Origin: Acidobacteriota bacterium
Lineage (GTDB): Bacteria; Acidobacteriota; Terriglobia; Terriglobales; Acidobacteriaceae
Direction of reading: 5' to 3'
Assembly: GCA_019510535.1 (NCBI GenBank)
Contig: JAEKKE010000378.1
Location: 1-6,093 of the forward strand
DNA: 6,093 nt
Below are positions 1 to 6,073 of this stretch, one piece after another; position 1 is the stretch's first letter, and each line of letters opens with the position of its first letter. The translations under genes and the position numbers were made by a program. The notes under the pieces were generated by a model, which saw nothing but the letters and a program-made list of their open reading frames with translations, was not told where the DNA came from and ran no database searches.

Positions 1-386
1 CGCAACGTGTGCTGCAGAGCGCACTGGCAATGATTCAGAACAGCTATCGCCAGCACGGCTATCTCGACGTCACCGTCGATGCTCCTCCGGCATTGGACGA
101 TGCAACCCACACAGCGAACTTCACGGTGCAGGTGACACCGGGTGAGATCTATCACCTGCAGGAGGTCCGTGTTACTGGGCTCACGCCTGCTCAGCGAAAT
201 GTGTGGGATCAGGATTGGAAGCTGAAATCAGGCGATGTCTATGATGCCGAAGCTCTTGGTGAGTTTCTGAAATGGCATATCGCCAACGGGCCGTTTCAAG
301 GATCGAGCAGTGCATTCAAGCAGATGGTCGATCCAACGTCGAAGACCGTTGTTCTTGAGGTGAATTTCAAAAAGATGGGAGCTTAG
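1..386 (+). CDS. POTRA-domain protein, C-terminal part (5' end outside window)
   Basis: The frame is open from base 3 and ends at TAG 384-386. The GTG at 9 is internal rather than a credible start, because the codons before it are also open and no ribosome binding site is visible. About 127 residues are seen. The first part (SYRQHGYLDV, then an acidic turn and a strand ending in VQVTPG) resembles the end of one POTRA repeat. The rest (GEIYHLQEVRVTGL, two helices, LKSGDVYDAEAL, then a final strand VVLEVNFKK) resembles a second. POTRA domains are periplasmic modules of outer-membrane assembly and secretion proteins such as BamA and TamA. Here the protein stops straight after the second repeat with no room for a beta-barrel, so it is probably a periplasmic POTRA-only protein. 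Any signal peptide would lie upstream. It converges with guaA. The fold assignment is by pattern only; its role is unknown. Confidence 0.75.
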   Translation, partial: QRVLQSALAMIQNSYRQHGYLDVTVDAPPALDDATHTANFTVQVTPGEIYHLQEVRVTGLTPAQRNVWDQDWKLKSGDVYDAEALGEFLKWHIANGPFQGSSSAFKQMVDPTSKTVVLEVNFKKMGA

Positions 387-465
387 TTCCCTCCAAACAG
401 CTCTGGGCCAAGTCACGCGGAGAAGCAGATTTCTTCCCTTCGGTGCGAAATGACAAACAAAACGG

Positions 466-482
466 ATCGAGCTCCGCTCGAT
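466..482. terminator. Short perfect hairpin between converging genes
   Basis: ATCGAGC (466-472) and GCTCGAT (476-482) form a perfect 7-bp stem with a 3-base TCC loop. It lies 80 bases after the stop of the POTRA gene and 59 bases before the guaA stop. Neither strand has a run of T after the stem, so it is not a textbook intrinsic terminator. Its place between two convergent 3' ends suggests transcript-end protection or help in termination, but this is inference. Confidence 0.4.
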
Positions 483-485
483 GCT

Positions 486-520
486 CCCACATAAGCTTCG
501 CGTATGTGGGGCACCCACAT
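486..520. repeat. Mutually exclusive hairpins between converging genes
   Basis: CCCACATA (486-493) pairs perfectly with TATGTGGG (503-510), and inside the loop GC/GC (495-496 with 500-501) can add two more pairs. The motif CCCACAT occurs again at 514-520, so ATGTGGG (504-510) can instead pair downstream across a 3-base GCA loop. The middle arm can therefore form only one of the two stems at a time. The segment ends 20 bases from the guaA stop codon. No T run follows on either strand. It may be a bidirectional 3'-end structure or a member of a dispersed intergenic repeat family; the sequence alone cannot decide. Confidence 0.45.
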
Positions 521-540
521 CATGGCCCCCTAGTTTGCTG

Positions 541-2154
541 CTACTCCCACTCGATTGTGCCAGGTGGCTTCGAGGTGATGTCGTAGACGACGCGGTTGAT
601 CCCGCGTACTTCGTTCACGATACGGCTGGAGATAGTCTTCAGTACTTCGTATGGCAGCGGAGCCCAGTCGGCGGTCATGCCGTCTTCGCTGGTCACTGCG
701 CGGATGGCGCAGGTGTAGGCGTAGGTGCGCTGGTCGCCCATCACGCCGACCGTCTTTACCGGGAGCAGCACGGCGAAGCTCTGCCATAGTTGGCGATAGA
801 GCCCTGCGGCCTTGATCTCTTCGACCACAACAGCGTCTGCCTCCTGCAGGATGGCGACGCGGTCCGGTGTGATTTCACCCAGGATGCGGACCGCGAGGCC
901 AGGGCCCGGGAAGGGCTGACGCTCCAGAATCTCTTCCGGCATGCCGAGGTCGCGGCCGATGCGGCGGACTTCGTCTTTGAAGAGATCGCGCAGCGGCTCA
1001 ATCAGCTTGAGCTTCATGTTCTCCGGCAGGCCGCCGACGTTGTGATGGCTTTTGATGGTCTGCGATGGGCCTTTTACTGACGATGACTCGATGACATCGG
1101 GATACAGCGTTCCCTGCACCAGCCAGGCGACCTCGTTGCCCTCGGCGTCATGTTCGGCGACGCCTTTGGTTTCGAGGTCCTTCAGAATCTTTTCTGCCTC
1201 GTCGTCGAAGACCGCGATGAACTCGTTGCCGATGATCTTGCGCTTGGCTTCGGGATCGGTAATGCCTGAGAGACGCGAGAGGAAGCGTTCGCCCGCATCG
1301 ACCGCGATGACCTTCAAGCCGAGCTTCTCGCGCATCGTGGCCTGCACCTTGGCGAACTCATCCTTACGCAAGACCCCGTTGTTCACGAAGATACAGGTGA
1401 GGCGATCGCCGATAGCCTTGTGGACTAGAACGGCCGCGACCGATGAGTCCACGCCACCGGAGAGACCGCAGATGGCGTGTCCTTTGGGACCAACCTGTGC
1501 GCGTACACGCTCGACGGTGGACTGGATAAAGTGTTCCGGAGTCCAGTCGGGCTTGGCGCCGCAGATCTCGATGACAAAGTTGCGTAGCAGCTCGCTTCCC
1601 TTTTCCGAGTGATTCACCTCGGGGTGGAACTGCACGGCCCAGATGCGCTTCTCTTCGTTGGCAATGCTGGCCAGCGCGCTGGAGGTCTGCGCGGTCTGGG
1701 TAAAGCCTTCGGGGAGCTTCACAGCGGAGTCGCCGTGTGACATCCACACGGCGATTTCCTGCGGTAGGCCGGCGAAGAGCCGGTTGTGGTTGGCGATCTG
1801 TACGCGCGCATGGCCGTACTCGCGCTTGTCCGCGGGATGAACCTTGCCGCCGAGATGATGCGTGATGAACTGTAGGCCGTAGCAGATGCCGAGAATCGGC
1901 ATGCCGGTGGTCAGCACCTTCGGATCGGCGGCAGGCGCGTCAGCGTCGTAGACCGAACTGGGGCCGCCCGAAAGGATGATGCCCTTCGGATTCAGGGCAA
2001 GCACGTCGCTCAGCGGAGCGGTGCAGGGCAGCACCACGGAAAAGACATTGAACTCGCGGATGCGGCGAGCAATGAGCTGGGTGTACTGCGATCCGAAGTC
2101 GAGAATGACGATGGTGGAAGTCGATGCGGCGTCAGCGGCGATTTGGGAGTCCAC
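541..2154 (-). CDS. guaA: GMP synthase (glutamine-hydrolysing)
   Basis: Converts XMP to GMP using ATP and glutamine, the last step of GMP synthesis, in the cytoplasm. At 537 aa it is close to the family's usual ~525. The N-terminal class I glutamine amidotransferase domain (about 14-200) has ILDFGSQYTQLIARRIRE, the nucleophile Cys91 in GICYG, and His177 and Glu179 in FHPEV. The ATP pyrophosphatase domain follows, with the P-loop LSGGVDSS at 231-238. The C-terminal dimerisation domain contains QPFPGPGLAVR and ends in the conserved KPPGTIEWE. A charged insert of roughly 16 residues at about 326-342 accounts for most of the extra length relative to the E. coli enzyme. The start is GTG; an in-frame TAA lies 12 bases upstream and no other start codon occurs before the conserved domain, so this start is well supported. 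No good Shine-Dalgarno is seen. It lies 46 bases after the small membrane protein gene; a 5-bp stem (CCGAG 2186-2190 with CTCGG 2195-2199) sits in that gap. Confidence 0.98.
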   Translation of the reverse strand: MDSQIAADAASTSTIVILDFGSQYTQLIARRIREFNVFSVVLPCTAPLSDVLALNPKGIILSGGPSSVYDADAPAADPKVLTTGMPILGICYGLQFITHHLGGKVHPADKREYGHARVQIANHNRLFAGLPQEIAVWMSHGDSAVKLPEGFTQTAQTSSALASIANEEKRIWAVQFHPEVNHSEKGSELLRNFVIEICGAKPDWTPEHFIQSTVERVRAQVGPKGHAICGLSGGVDSSVAAVLVHKAIGDRLTCIFVNNGVLRKDEFAKVQATMREKLGLKVIAVDAGERFLSRLSGITDPEAKRKIIGNEFIAVFDDEAEKILKDLETKGVAEHDAEGNEVAWLVQGTLYPDVIESSSVKGPSQTIKSHHNVGGLPENMKLKLIEPLRDLFKDEVRRIGRDLGMPEEILERQPFPGPGLAVRILGEITPDRVAILQEADAVVVEEIKAAGLYRQLWQSFAVLLPVKTVGVMGDQRTYAYTCAIRAVTSEDGMTADWAPLPYEVLKTISSRIVNEVRGINRVVYDITSKPPGTIEWE

Positions 2155-2160
2155 GAACCT

Positions 2161-2166
2161 ATTTTA
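2161..2166 (-). promoter_or_regulatory. Possible -10 element for guaA
   Basis: TAAAAT on the - strand ends 6 bases before the guaA GTG. Transcription would then begin at or next to the start codon, giving a leaderless mRNA. This fits the lack of a convincing Shine-Dalgarno; only AGG, three bases from GTG, is present. Against it, the hexamers 16 to 18 bases upstream are GC-rich and look nothing like TTGACA. guaA could equally be read from a transcript entering from upstream. Confidence 0.25.
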
Positions 2167-2200
2167 CGATGTGCGCCATCGCCGCCCGAGGACGCTCGGT

Positions 2201-2371
2201 CTAGGCCGGGTCTTTGTGCCGCGTATTCTTGACGCCCGTCAGCACGCCGGCGCCGGCCAAAACCAGAATCAGCGCAAAGATCCAATGCTGCGGAACATGC
2301 GCCAGATGGGCCGCATAGGCGACACCGGCAATGAAGAGAATATAGCCAATCAAATACAGGGCAAAGGACAT
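2201..2371 (-). CDS. Small two-helix membrane protein, 56 aa
   Basis: An open frame of 56 codons plus TAG, starting MSFALYLIGYILFIAGVAYA and ending NTRHKDPA. Two hydrophobic stretches are visible, at about residues 4-21 and 31-47, joined by a short His-containing turn (AAHLAHVPQHW). The tail is short and charged (KNTRHKD). This is the pattern of a small inner-membrane hairpin protein. The start is set by one of the best ribosome binding sites in the window, AAGGAGG six bases before ATG. It lies 63 bases after the 305-aa membrane protein gene and 46 bases before guaA, all on one strand, so co-transcription is likely. I do not recognise the family and cannot assign a function. The overlapping longer frame on the same strand (2010-2411) runs into guaA and has no membrane pattern, so this frame is preferred. 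Confidence 0.8.
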   Translation of the reverse strand: MSFALYLIGYILFIAGVAYAAHLAHVPQHWIFALILVLAGAGVLTGVKNTRHKDPA

Positions 2372-2377
2372 GCCGTC

Positions 2378-2384
2378 CCTCCTT
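2378..2384 (-). promoter_or_regulatory. Strong Shine-Dalgarno of the 56-aa protein gene
   Basis: AAGGAGG lies six bases before the ATG at 2371 and is a near-perfect match to the anti-Shine-Dalgarno. Just upstream, TTGCTGC (mRNA bases at 2411-2405) can pair with GCAGCAA (2389-2383) across a 15-base loop. This 7-bp stem overlaps the first two A's of the site but leaves GGAGG free. The stem could influence translation, but nothing shows that it does. Confidence 0.7.
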
Positions 2385-2434
2385 GCTGCGGCAAATAAGA
2401 TGCAGCAGCAAAGAGCCGCGTTGTGCCTCCTACA

Positions 2435-3352
2435 TCATCCGGTAGCGCGGCGATAGAGCTGGAGGTACGCTACTGCACGCGCAACGTGGAAGAAATCCGA
2501 TGCGATCAGGTAAGCGACAGTGACGCCGGCCCACCACGAGTGCAGAAAGCTCTCTGTCGTTACCCCCTGGAAGGGTAACGGCGTCGCGGAGAAGACCATC
2601 GCGAGCACGATCAGCGCGATTTTGACGATGCCCATGACCAGGTTGATCTCGACCAGCTTCTGCCGCAGTGCGCCCAGCCGGAAGGACTCACGGATGGCCT
2701 GCAACGCCGTCAGTTGGCGCACCACCGCGAGCAATGGAGCAATGGAGAAGACCCAGCTGAACACACCCCACAGGACGAAGACACCCATGGAAAAGACGAT
2801 GAGCAGTGCGCAGTAACCGACGAGGTTCGGTTCCCTGCCTTGCGCGATCGGATTGGCGATCGTAATGGTGGACGACCAGAGCAGGGAACGCCACCATACA
2901 GCGAACGCGAGGGCCAGTGCGACGAGACGCAGCAGTGTAAGCAGCAGGAAGGTAGCCGGACGAGGTATCAGCTCCGCATCGATACGATGCAGCACAATGG
3001 TGCGGCCGATGGTATGCGCCGCCACCCAGGTGAGCATCAATAGAGGAAGCAGCCAGGTGAGCGCTTCCGTGACTGGTGCTGCAAGTACGGCGATGATTGC
3101 CCCGGCGACCTCAGCCGCATGCATGGGATCGAGCAACGAAGCATGTTGCAGTGCGGCCCAGTCGACAGGGTGCTGATCGAGGATTCGTTTTGTGGTGCGC
3201 ACCGTGAGCCATAACGCGGGAATACCCCAAAGCCAGCGCCACAGGATCTCCAGACCTACCAGGAGAGGATGTTTCCATACCCAGGACATCGTGCCGACAA
3301 AGCTCTGGGTACCGCGAATGGTCTTACTGGACTGGCTCTGGTAGGTGGACAA
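2435..3352 (-). CDS. Multi-pass membrane protein of unknown function, 305 aa
   Basis: I do not recognise the family. About six hydrophobic segments are visible, at roughly residues 28-50, 84-112, 132-157, 176-205, 235-257 and 270-290, so it is an integral inner-membrane protein. Charged loops lie between them: RTTKRILDQH (52-61), HRIDAELIPR (122-131), and RESFRLGALRQKL (221-233) after segment four. No catalytic motif or metal-binding cluster stands out. The assigned start is TTG at 3352, with AAGGAAGG (3365-3372) 12 bases upstream, a rather long spacing. An ATG at residue 22 (MSWVWKHPLL) would also leave all membrane segments intact but has no ribosome binding site. It ends in TGA, 63 bases before the 56-aa membrane protein gene, which suggests co-transcription. 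Upstream, the repeat element and a total gap of 195 bases separate it from leuS. Confidence 0.8.
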   Translation of the reverse strand: MSTYQSQSSKTIRGTQSFVGTMSWVWKHPLLVGLEILWRWLWGIPALWLTVRTTKRILDQHPVDWAALQHASLLDPMHAAEVAGAIIAVLAAPVTEALTWLLPLLMLTWVAAHTIGRTIVLHRIDAELIPRPATFLLLTLLRLVALALAFAVWWRSLLWSSTITIANPIAQGREPNLVGYCALLIVFSMGVFVLWGVFSWVFSIAPLLAVVRQLTALQAIRESFRLGALRQKLVEINLVMGIVKIALIVLAMVFSATPLPFQGVTTESFLHSWWAGVTVAYLIASDFFHVARAVAYLQLYRRATG

Positions 3353-3364
3353 GGGTGTGGTTCG

Positions 3365-3372
3365 CCTTCCTT
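3365..3372 (-). promoter_or_regulatory. Shine-Dalgarno-like site before the 305-aa protein
   Basis: AAGGAAGG on the - strand is followed 12 bases later by the TTG start codon at 3352. The match is good but the spacing exceeds the usual 5-9 bases. It is the only purine-rich site near either candidate start, so it favours TTG over the internal ATG at residue 22. Confidence 0.45.
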
Positions 3373-3389
3373 GGTTCCAGTTTAAGGGC

Positions 3390-3546
3390 TGGGTGGAGCA
3401 GCGGGCTTCAGCCCGCTGAATGGCAGATCAAAATAACTAAGGCTTTAGCCTTGGGCCTTTCACTTATCCCAGTAGAAAAGCCCAGGGCTAAAGCCCAAAT
3501 TCTTTCTGGCCGATAACCGCGGGCTGAAGCCCGCGGCTCCCACCCA
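3390..3546. repeat. 157-bp composite palindromic element (four hairpins, nested symmetry)
   Basis: Four short palindromes lie in mirror order. H1 (3399-3418) has 9-bp arms CAGCGGGCT/AGCCCGCTG. H2 (3439-3452) has AAGGCT/AGCCTT. H3 (3485-3496) has GGGCT/AGCCC. H4 (3517-3536) has 9-bp arms CCGCGGGCT/AGCCCGCGG. The core of H4 is the reverse complement of the core of H1, and H3 of H2. The midpoints of both pairs fall at 3467.5-3468, so the whole element is one large imperfect inverted repeat around the loop TATCCC (3465-3470), flanked by ACT and AGT. The ends are also inverted: TGGGTGGAGC (3390-3399) against GCTCCCACCCA (3536-3546), with one base inserted. It ends one base from the leuS stop codon. 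It resembles a REP cluster or a MITE with no coding capacity. H4 could stabilise or help end the leuS transcript, though no T run follows it. Confidence 0.85.
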
Positions 3547-3547
3547 A

Positions 3548-6058
3548 CTACTTCACAACGATGTTCAGCAGCTTGTTAGGTACGTAGATGATCTTCACGA
3601 CGGTCTTACCGGCGATACGTGCTGCCACCTTTTCATCGGCAAGCGCCGTTTCCTTGATGACATCTTCGCCAGAACCGGCAGGCACCTTGACGACATTTGC
3701 GAGCTTGCCGTTGATCTGTACGGGGATCTCCAGCTCGTCTTCCTTGGCGAGTTCTTCGTCAGCTTCGGGCCACGCATGGCGGAAGACAACTCCGGAGTGC
3801 CCTAACACCTCCCACAGCTCCGCCGACAGGAACGGGGCAAAGGGAGCAAGCAGAAGCACGAGGGCGGTAAAGACCTCTTTCTGCGTAGCGGTCGAAACCT
3901 CGCCGGAGTCCATCGCGGGCTCTGCATCGACGATCGCGTTTACCAGCTCCATGACGGCGGCGATGCAGGTGTTGAAGGTCCAACGGCCGGAGAAGTTCTG
4001 CGAGATCTTGGCAATGGTCTGGTGCAGCTTGCGCAACAGTTTCAGGCCTGCCGGTGTGAGGGCCTGGTTCCCTGCCGTGTCTTCGATCGCCGCAATTCCC
4101 GGAGCGTACTTGGTCGTGAGCCGATAGACGCGCGAGAGGAAGCGGCTGATGCCGGCGACGCCTTCTTCCTGCCACTCCAGGTCACGATCCGGAGGCGCAG
4201 CGAAGAGAGCATACATACGCGTAGCATCGGCGCCGTACTGCGCAATCATGTCATCGGGCGAAACGACATTGCCCTTCGACTTGGACATCTTCGCGCCGTT
4301 TTTGATGACCATGCCCTGGGTAAAGAGGCGGGTCGCCGGCTCATCGTTGTCGATGAGGCCAAGATCGCGCATCACCTTGGTCCAGAAGCGCGAGTAGATC
4401 AGGTGCAGGATGGCGTGCTCCACGCCGCCGATGTACTGGTCGATCGGAAACCAGTAGTTCGTGGTGGCAGAGTCAAATGGCGCCCCGTCGTTCTTCGCGT
4501 CGGTATAGCGATAGAAGTACCAGGACGAGTCAACAAAGGTGTCCATCGTGTCGGTCTCGCGCCGTGCCGGGCCGCCGCACTTCGGACAGGTAGTGTGGAC
4601 GAACTCAGCGACCTTACCGAGCGGTGAACCACCCTGCTGCGTAATCTCGATGTTGTCCGGAAGCAGGACCGGGAGCTGATCGTCGGGTACAGCAACGATA
4701 CCGTCTTTGTCGCAGTAGACAACCGGAATCGGTGTGCCCCAGTACCGCTGACGGCTCACGCCCCAATCCTTCAATCGCCAGGTGACCGTGGCCTTGCCGA
4801 AGCCGTGAGTCTCGGCGTGCTTTGCCATCTTCTGCTGCGCTTCGAGCGCGGCTTCGCCGGTGAACTCACCTGAGTCGATGAGCACAGCATCATCTTCCGC
4901 AGTGTACGGAAGCTCTGGCTGCTCGGCCATATCAACGTTGGGAGCGAGCACTCTTCGGATCGGCAGGTCGTACTTCGTCGCGAACTCGAAGTCGCGCTCA
5001 TCGTGCGCCGGGACGCTCATGATGGCGCCGGTGCCGTAGTCGGCCAGAATGTAGTTCGCAATCCAGATCGGTACGCGCTCGCCGTTATATGGGTTTACGG
5101 CGAAGCGTCCGGTGGGATAACCGTGTTTCTCGATATTGCCGATGTCGCCGGTCTCGTGCGCAGCCTGCTGCTGGGCAAGCAGCTCCTCGATCTTCTTCGC
5201 CAGCTCCGCGTCTTCAGCGGCAAAGGCCTTGGCAGCGGCGTGTTCCGGTGCGACCTGCACGCTCGTCGCGCCAAAGATAGTGTCCACACGCGTGGTGAAG
5301 ACGGTGATTGGGCAGTCATGACCTTCCACAGCAAAGTCGACGAGCGTGCCGTCGCTGCGGCCGATCCAGTTGCGCTGCATGGTGCGCACCTTCTCGGGCC
5401 AGCCAGGCATGCTGTCCAGACCTTCGAGCAATTGGTCGGCATAGCGGGTGATGCGGAAGAACCACTGGTCCATCTCGCGCAGTTCGACGATCTGGTCTTC
5501 GTGCCGCCAGCAGCGGCCATCGATGACCTGCTCGTTGGCCAGCACTGTCGCACACTGCGGACACCAGTTGAGCTTGCTGCTCTTCTTGTAGGCGAGGTCC
5601 TTCTCGAACATGCGGAGGAAGAACCACTGGTTCCACTTGTAGTAGTCGGGCAGGCAGGTGGTGACCTCGCGCTCCCAGTCGTAGCTGAGCCCCATGCGCT
5701 TCATCTGCTTGCGCATCTCAGCGATATTCGAAAGCGTCCACTCGCGCGGCGGTGTGTTGTTCTTCAGAGCGGCGTTTTCGGCGGGCAGACCGAAGGAATC
5801 CCAGCCCATGGGGTGCAGCACGTTGTATCCCCGCATCCACATGAAGCGCGCCAGGGCGTCGCCGATGGAGTAGTTGCGGACGTGGCCCATGTGCAGTTTG
5901 CCGCTGGGGTACGGCAGCATCTCCAGCACGTAATACTTGGGCTTGCCGCTGCCTGCGGGCTCGGCGGCGTAAAGGTTGGGATCCGCATCCCAGCGCTGCT
6001 GCCAGCGTGGTTCAATCTCAGCGGGGTTATAACGCTGCTGCTTTTCTTCCATGGACAT
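3548..6058 (-). CDS. leuS: Leucyl-tRNA synthetase
   Basis: Charges tRNA-Leu with leucine in the cytoplasm and edits mischarged tRNA. The class I Rossmann core has HMGH at 56-59 (the HIGH motif) and KMSKS at 590-594. The editing (CP1) domain spans about 225-420, with the threonine-rich TTRVDT at 255-260 and the conserved Asp353 in PAHDERD. A zinc-type cluster is formed by Cys166, Cys169, Cys183 and probably His186. A second pair, CPKC, is at 491-494. DTMDTFVDSSWYFYRY at 503-518 is a family signature. The anticodon-binding domain follows from about 670, and the C-terminal domain ends NKLLNIVVK. At 836 aa it is slightly shorter than the 860-aa E. coli enzyme. The leucine-specific insertion before KMSKS is essentially absent: only IKNGA separates QGMV from KMSKS. 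The ATG at 6058 has no clear Shine-Dalgarno; a second ATG at codon 3 is an alternative. The gene is complete. Confidence 0.98.
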   Translation of the reverse strand: MSMEEKQQRYNPAEIEPRWQQRWDADPNLYAAEPAGSGKPKYYVLEMLPYPSGKLHMGHVRNYSIGDALARFMWMRGYNVLHPMGWDSFGLPAENAALKNNTPPREWTLSNIAEMRKQMKRMGLSYDWEREVTTCLPDYYKWNQWFFLRMFEKDLAYKKSSKLNWCPQCATVLANEQVIDGRCWRHEDQIVELREMDQWFFRITRYADQLLEGLDSMPGWPEKVRTMQRNWIGRSDGTLVDFAVEGHDCPITVFTTRVDTIFGATSVQVAPEHAAAKAFAAEDAELAKKIEELLAQQQAAHETGDIGNIEKHGYPTGRFAVNPYNGERVPIWIANYILADYGTGAIMSVPAHDERDFEFATKYDLPIRRVLAPNVDMAEQPELPYTAEDDAVLIDSGEFTGEAALEAQQKMAKHAETHGFGKATVTWRLKDWGVSRQRYWGTPIPVVYCDKDGIVAVPDDQLPVLLPDNIEITQQGGSPLGKVAEFVHTTCPKCGGPARRETDTMDTFVDSSWYFYRYTDAKNDGAPFDSATTNYWFPIDQYIGGVEHAILHLIYSRFWTKVMRDLGLIDNDEPATRLFTQGMVIKNGAKMSKSKGNVVSPDDMIAQYGADATRMYALFAAPPDRDLEWQEEGVAGISRFLSRVYRLTTKYAPGIAAIEDTAGNQALTPAGLKLLRKLHQTIAKISQNFSGRWTFNTCIAAVMELVNAIVDAEPAMDSGEVSTATQKEVFTALVLLLAPFAPFLSAELWEVLGHSGVVFRHAWPEADEELAKEDELEIPVQINGKLANVVKVPAGSGEDVIKETALADEKVAARIAGKTVVKIIYVPNKLLNIVVK

Positions 6059-6067
6059 ACATCATCG

Positions 6068-6073
6068 ATTGTA
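6068..6073 (-). promoter_or_regulatory. Possible -10 element for leuS
   Basis: TACAAT on the - strand, one mismatch from TATAAT, ends 9 bases before the leuS ATG. A start site about 7 bases downstream would leave only 2-3 untranslated bases, so the mRNA could be nearly leaderless, in line with the missing Shine-Dalgarno. A 10-bp palindrome, GGGCTTGCCC, lies just upstream at 6081-6090. The matching -35 position falls at or beyond the window edge and cannot be read. Confidence 0.35.

Noticed and set aside
228..518. A 96-codon - strand frame overlapping the POTRA gene end and the convergent gap
   Set aside because: It mostly shadows the POTRA gene, has no ribosome binding site, and its first codons fall inside the hairpin region.
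387..540. Classic intrinsic terminator for guaA or the POTRA gene
   Set aside because: Stems are present but no T run follows on either strand, so only a structured 3' region is claimed.
1052..1612. A 186-codon + strand frame
   Set aside because: It is antisense to guaA across its P-loop domain and reads as Ser/Arg/Pro-rich shadow translation.
2155..2200. A purine riboswitch controlling guaA
   Set aside because: The gap is only 46 bases, too short for the aptamer plus expression platform, and the conserved core is not visible.
2010..2411. A 133-codon frame on the - strand starting at TTG 2411, with TAGGAGG (2426-2432) 14 bases upstream
   Set aside because: It runs deep into guaA in another frame, has low-complexity Arg/Ser-rich composition, and overlaps the better-supported 56-aa gene. 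The TAGGAGG has no start codon at normal spacing and is left as an orphan site.
3390..3546. A CRISPR array
   Set aside because: The repeats are palindromic, inverted, unequal in sequence and in mirror order, with no regular spacers.
4022..4627. A 201-codon + strand frame
   Set aside because: It lies wholly antisense to conserved leuS coding sequence and has no recognisable protein features.
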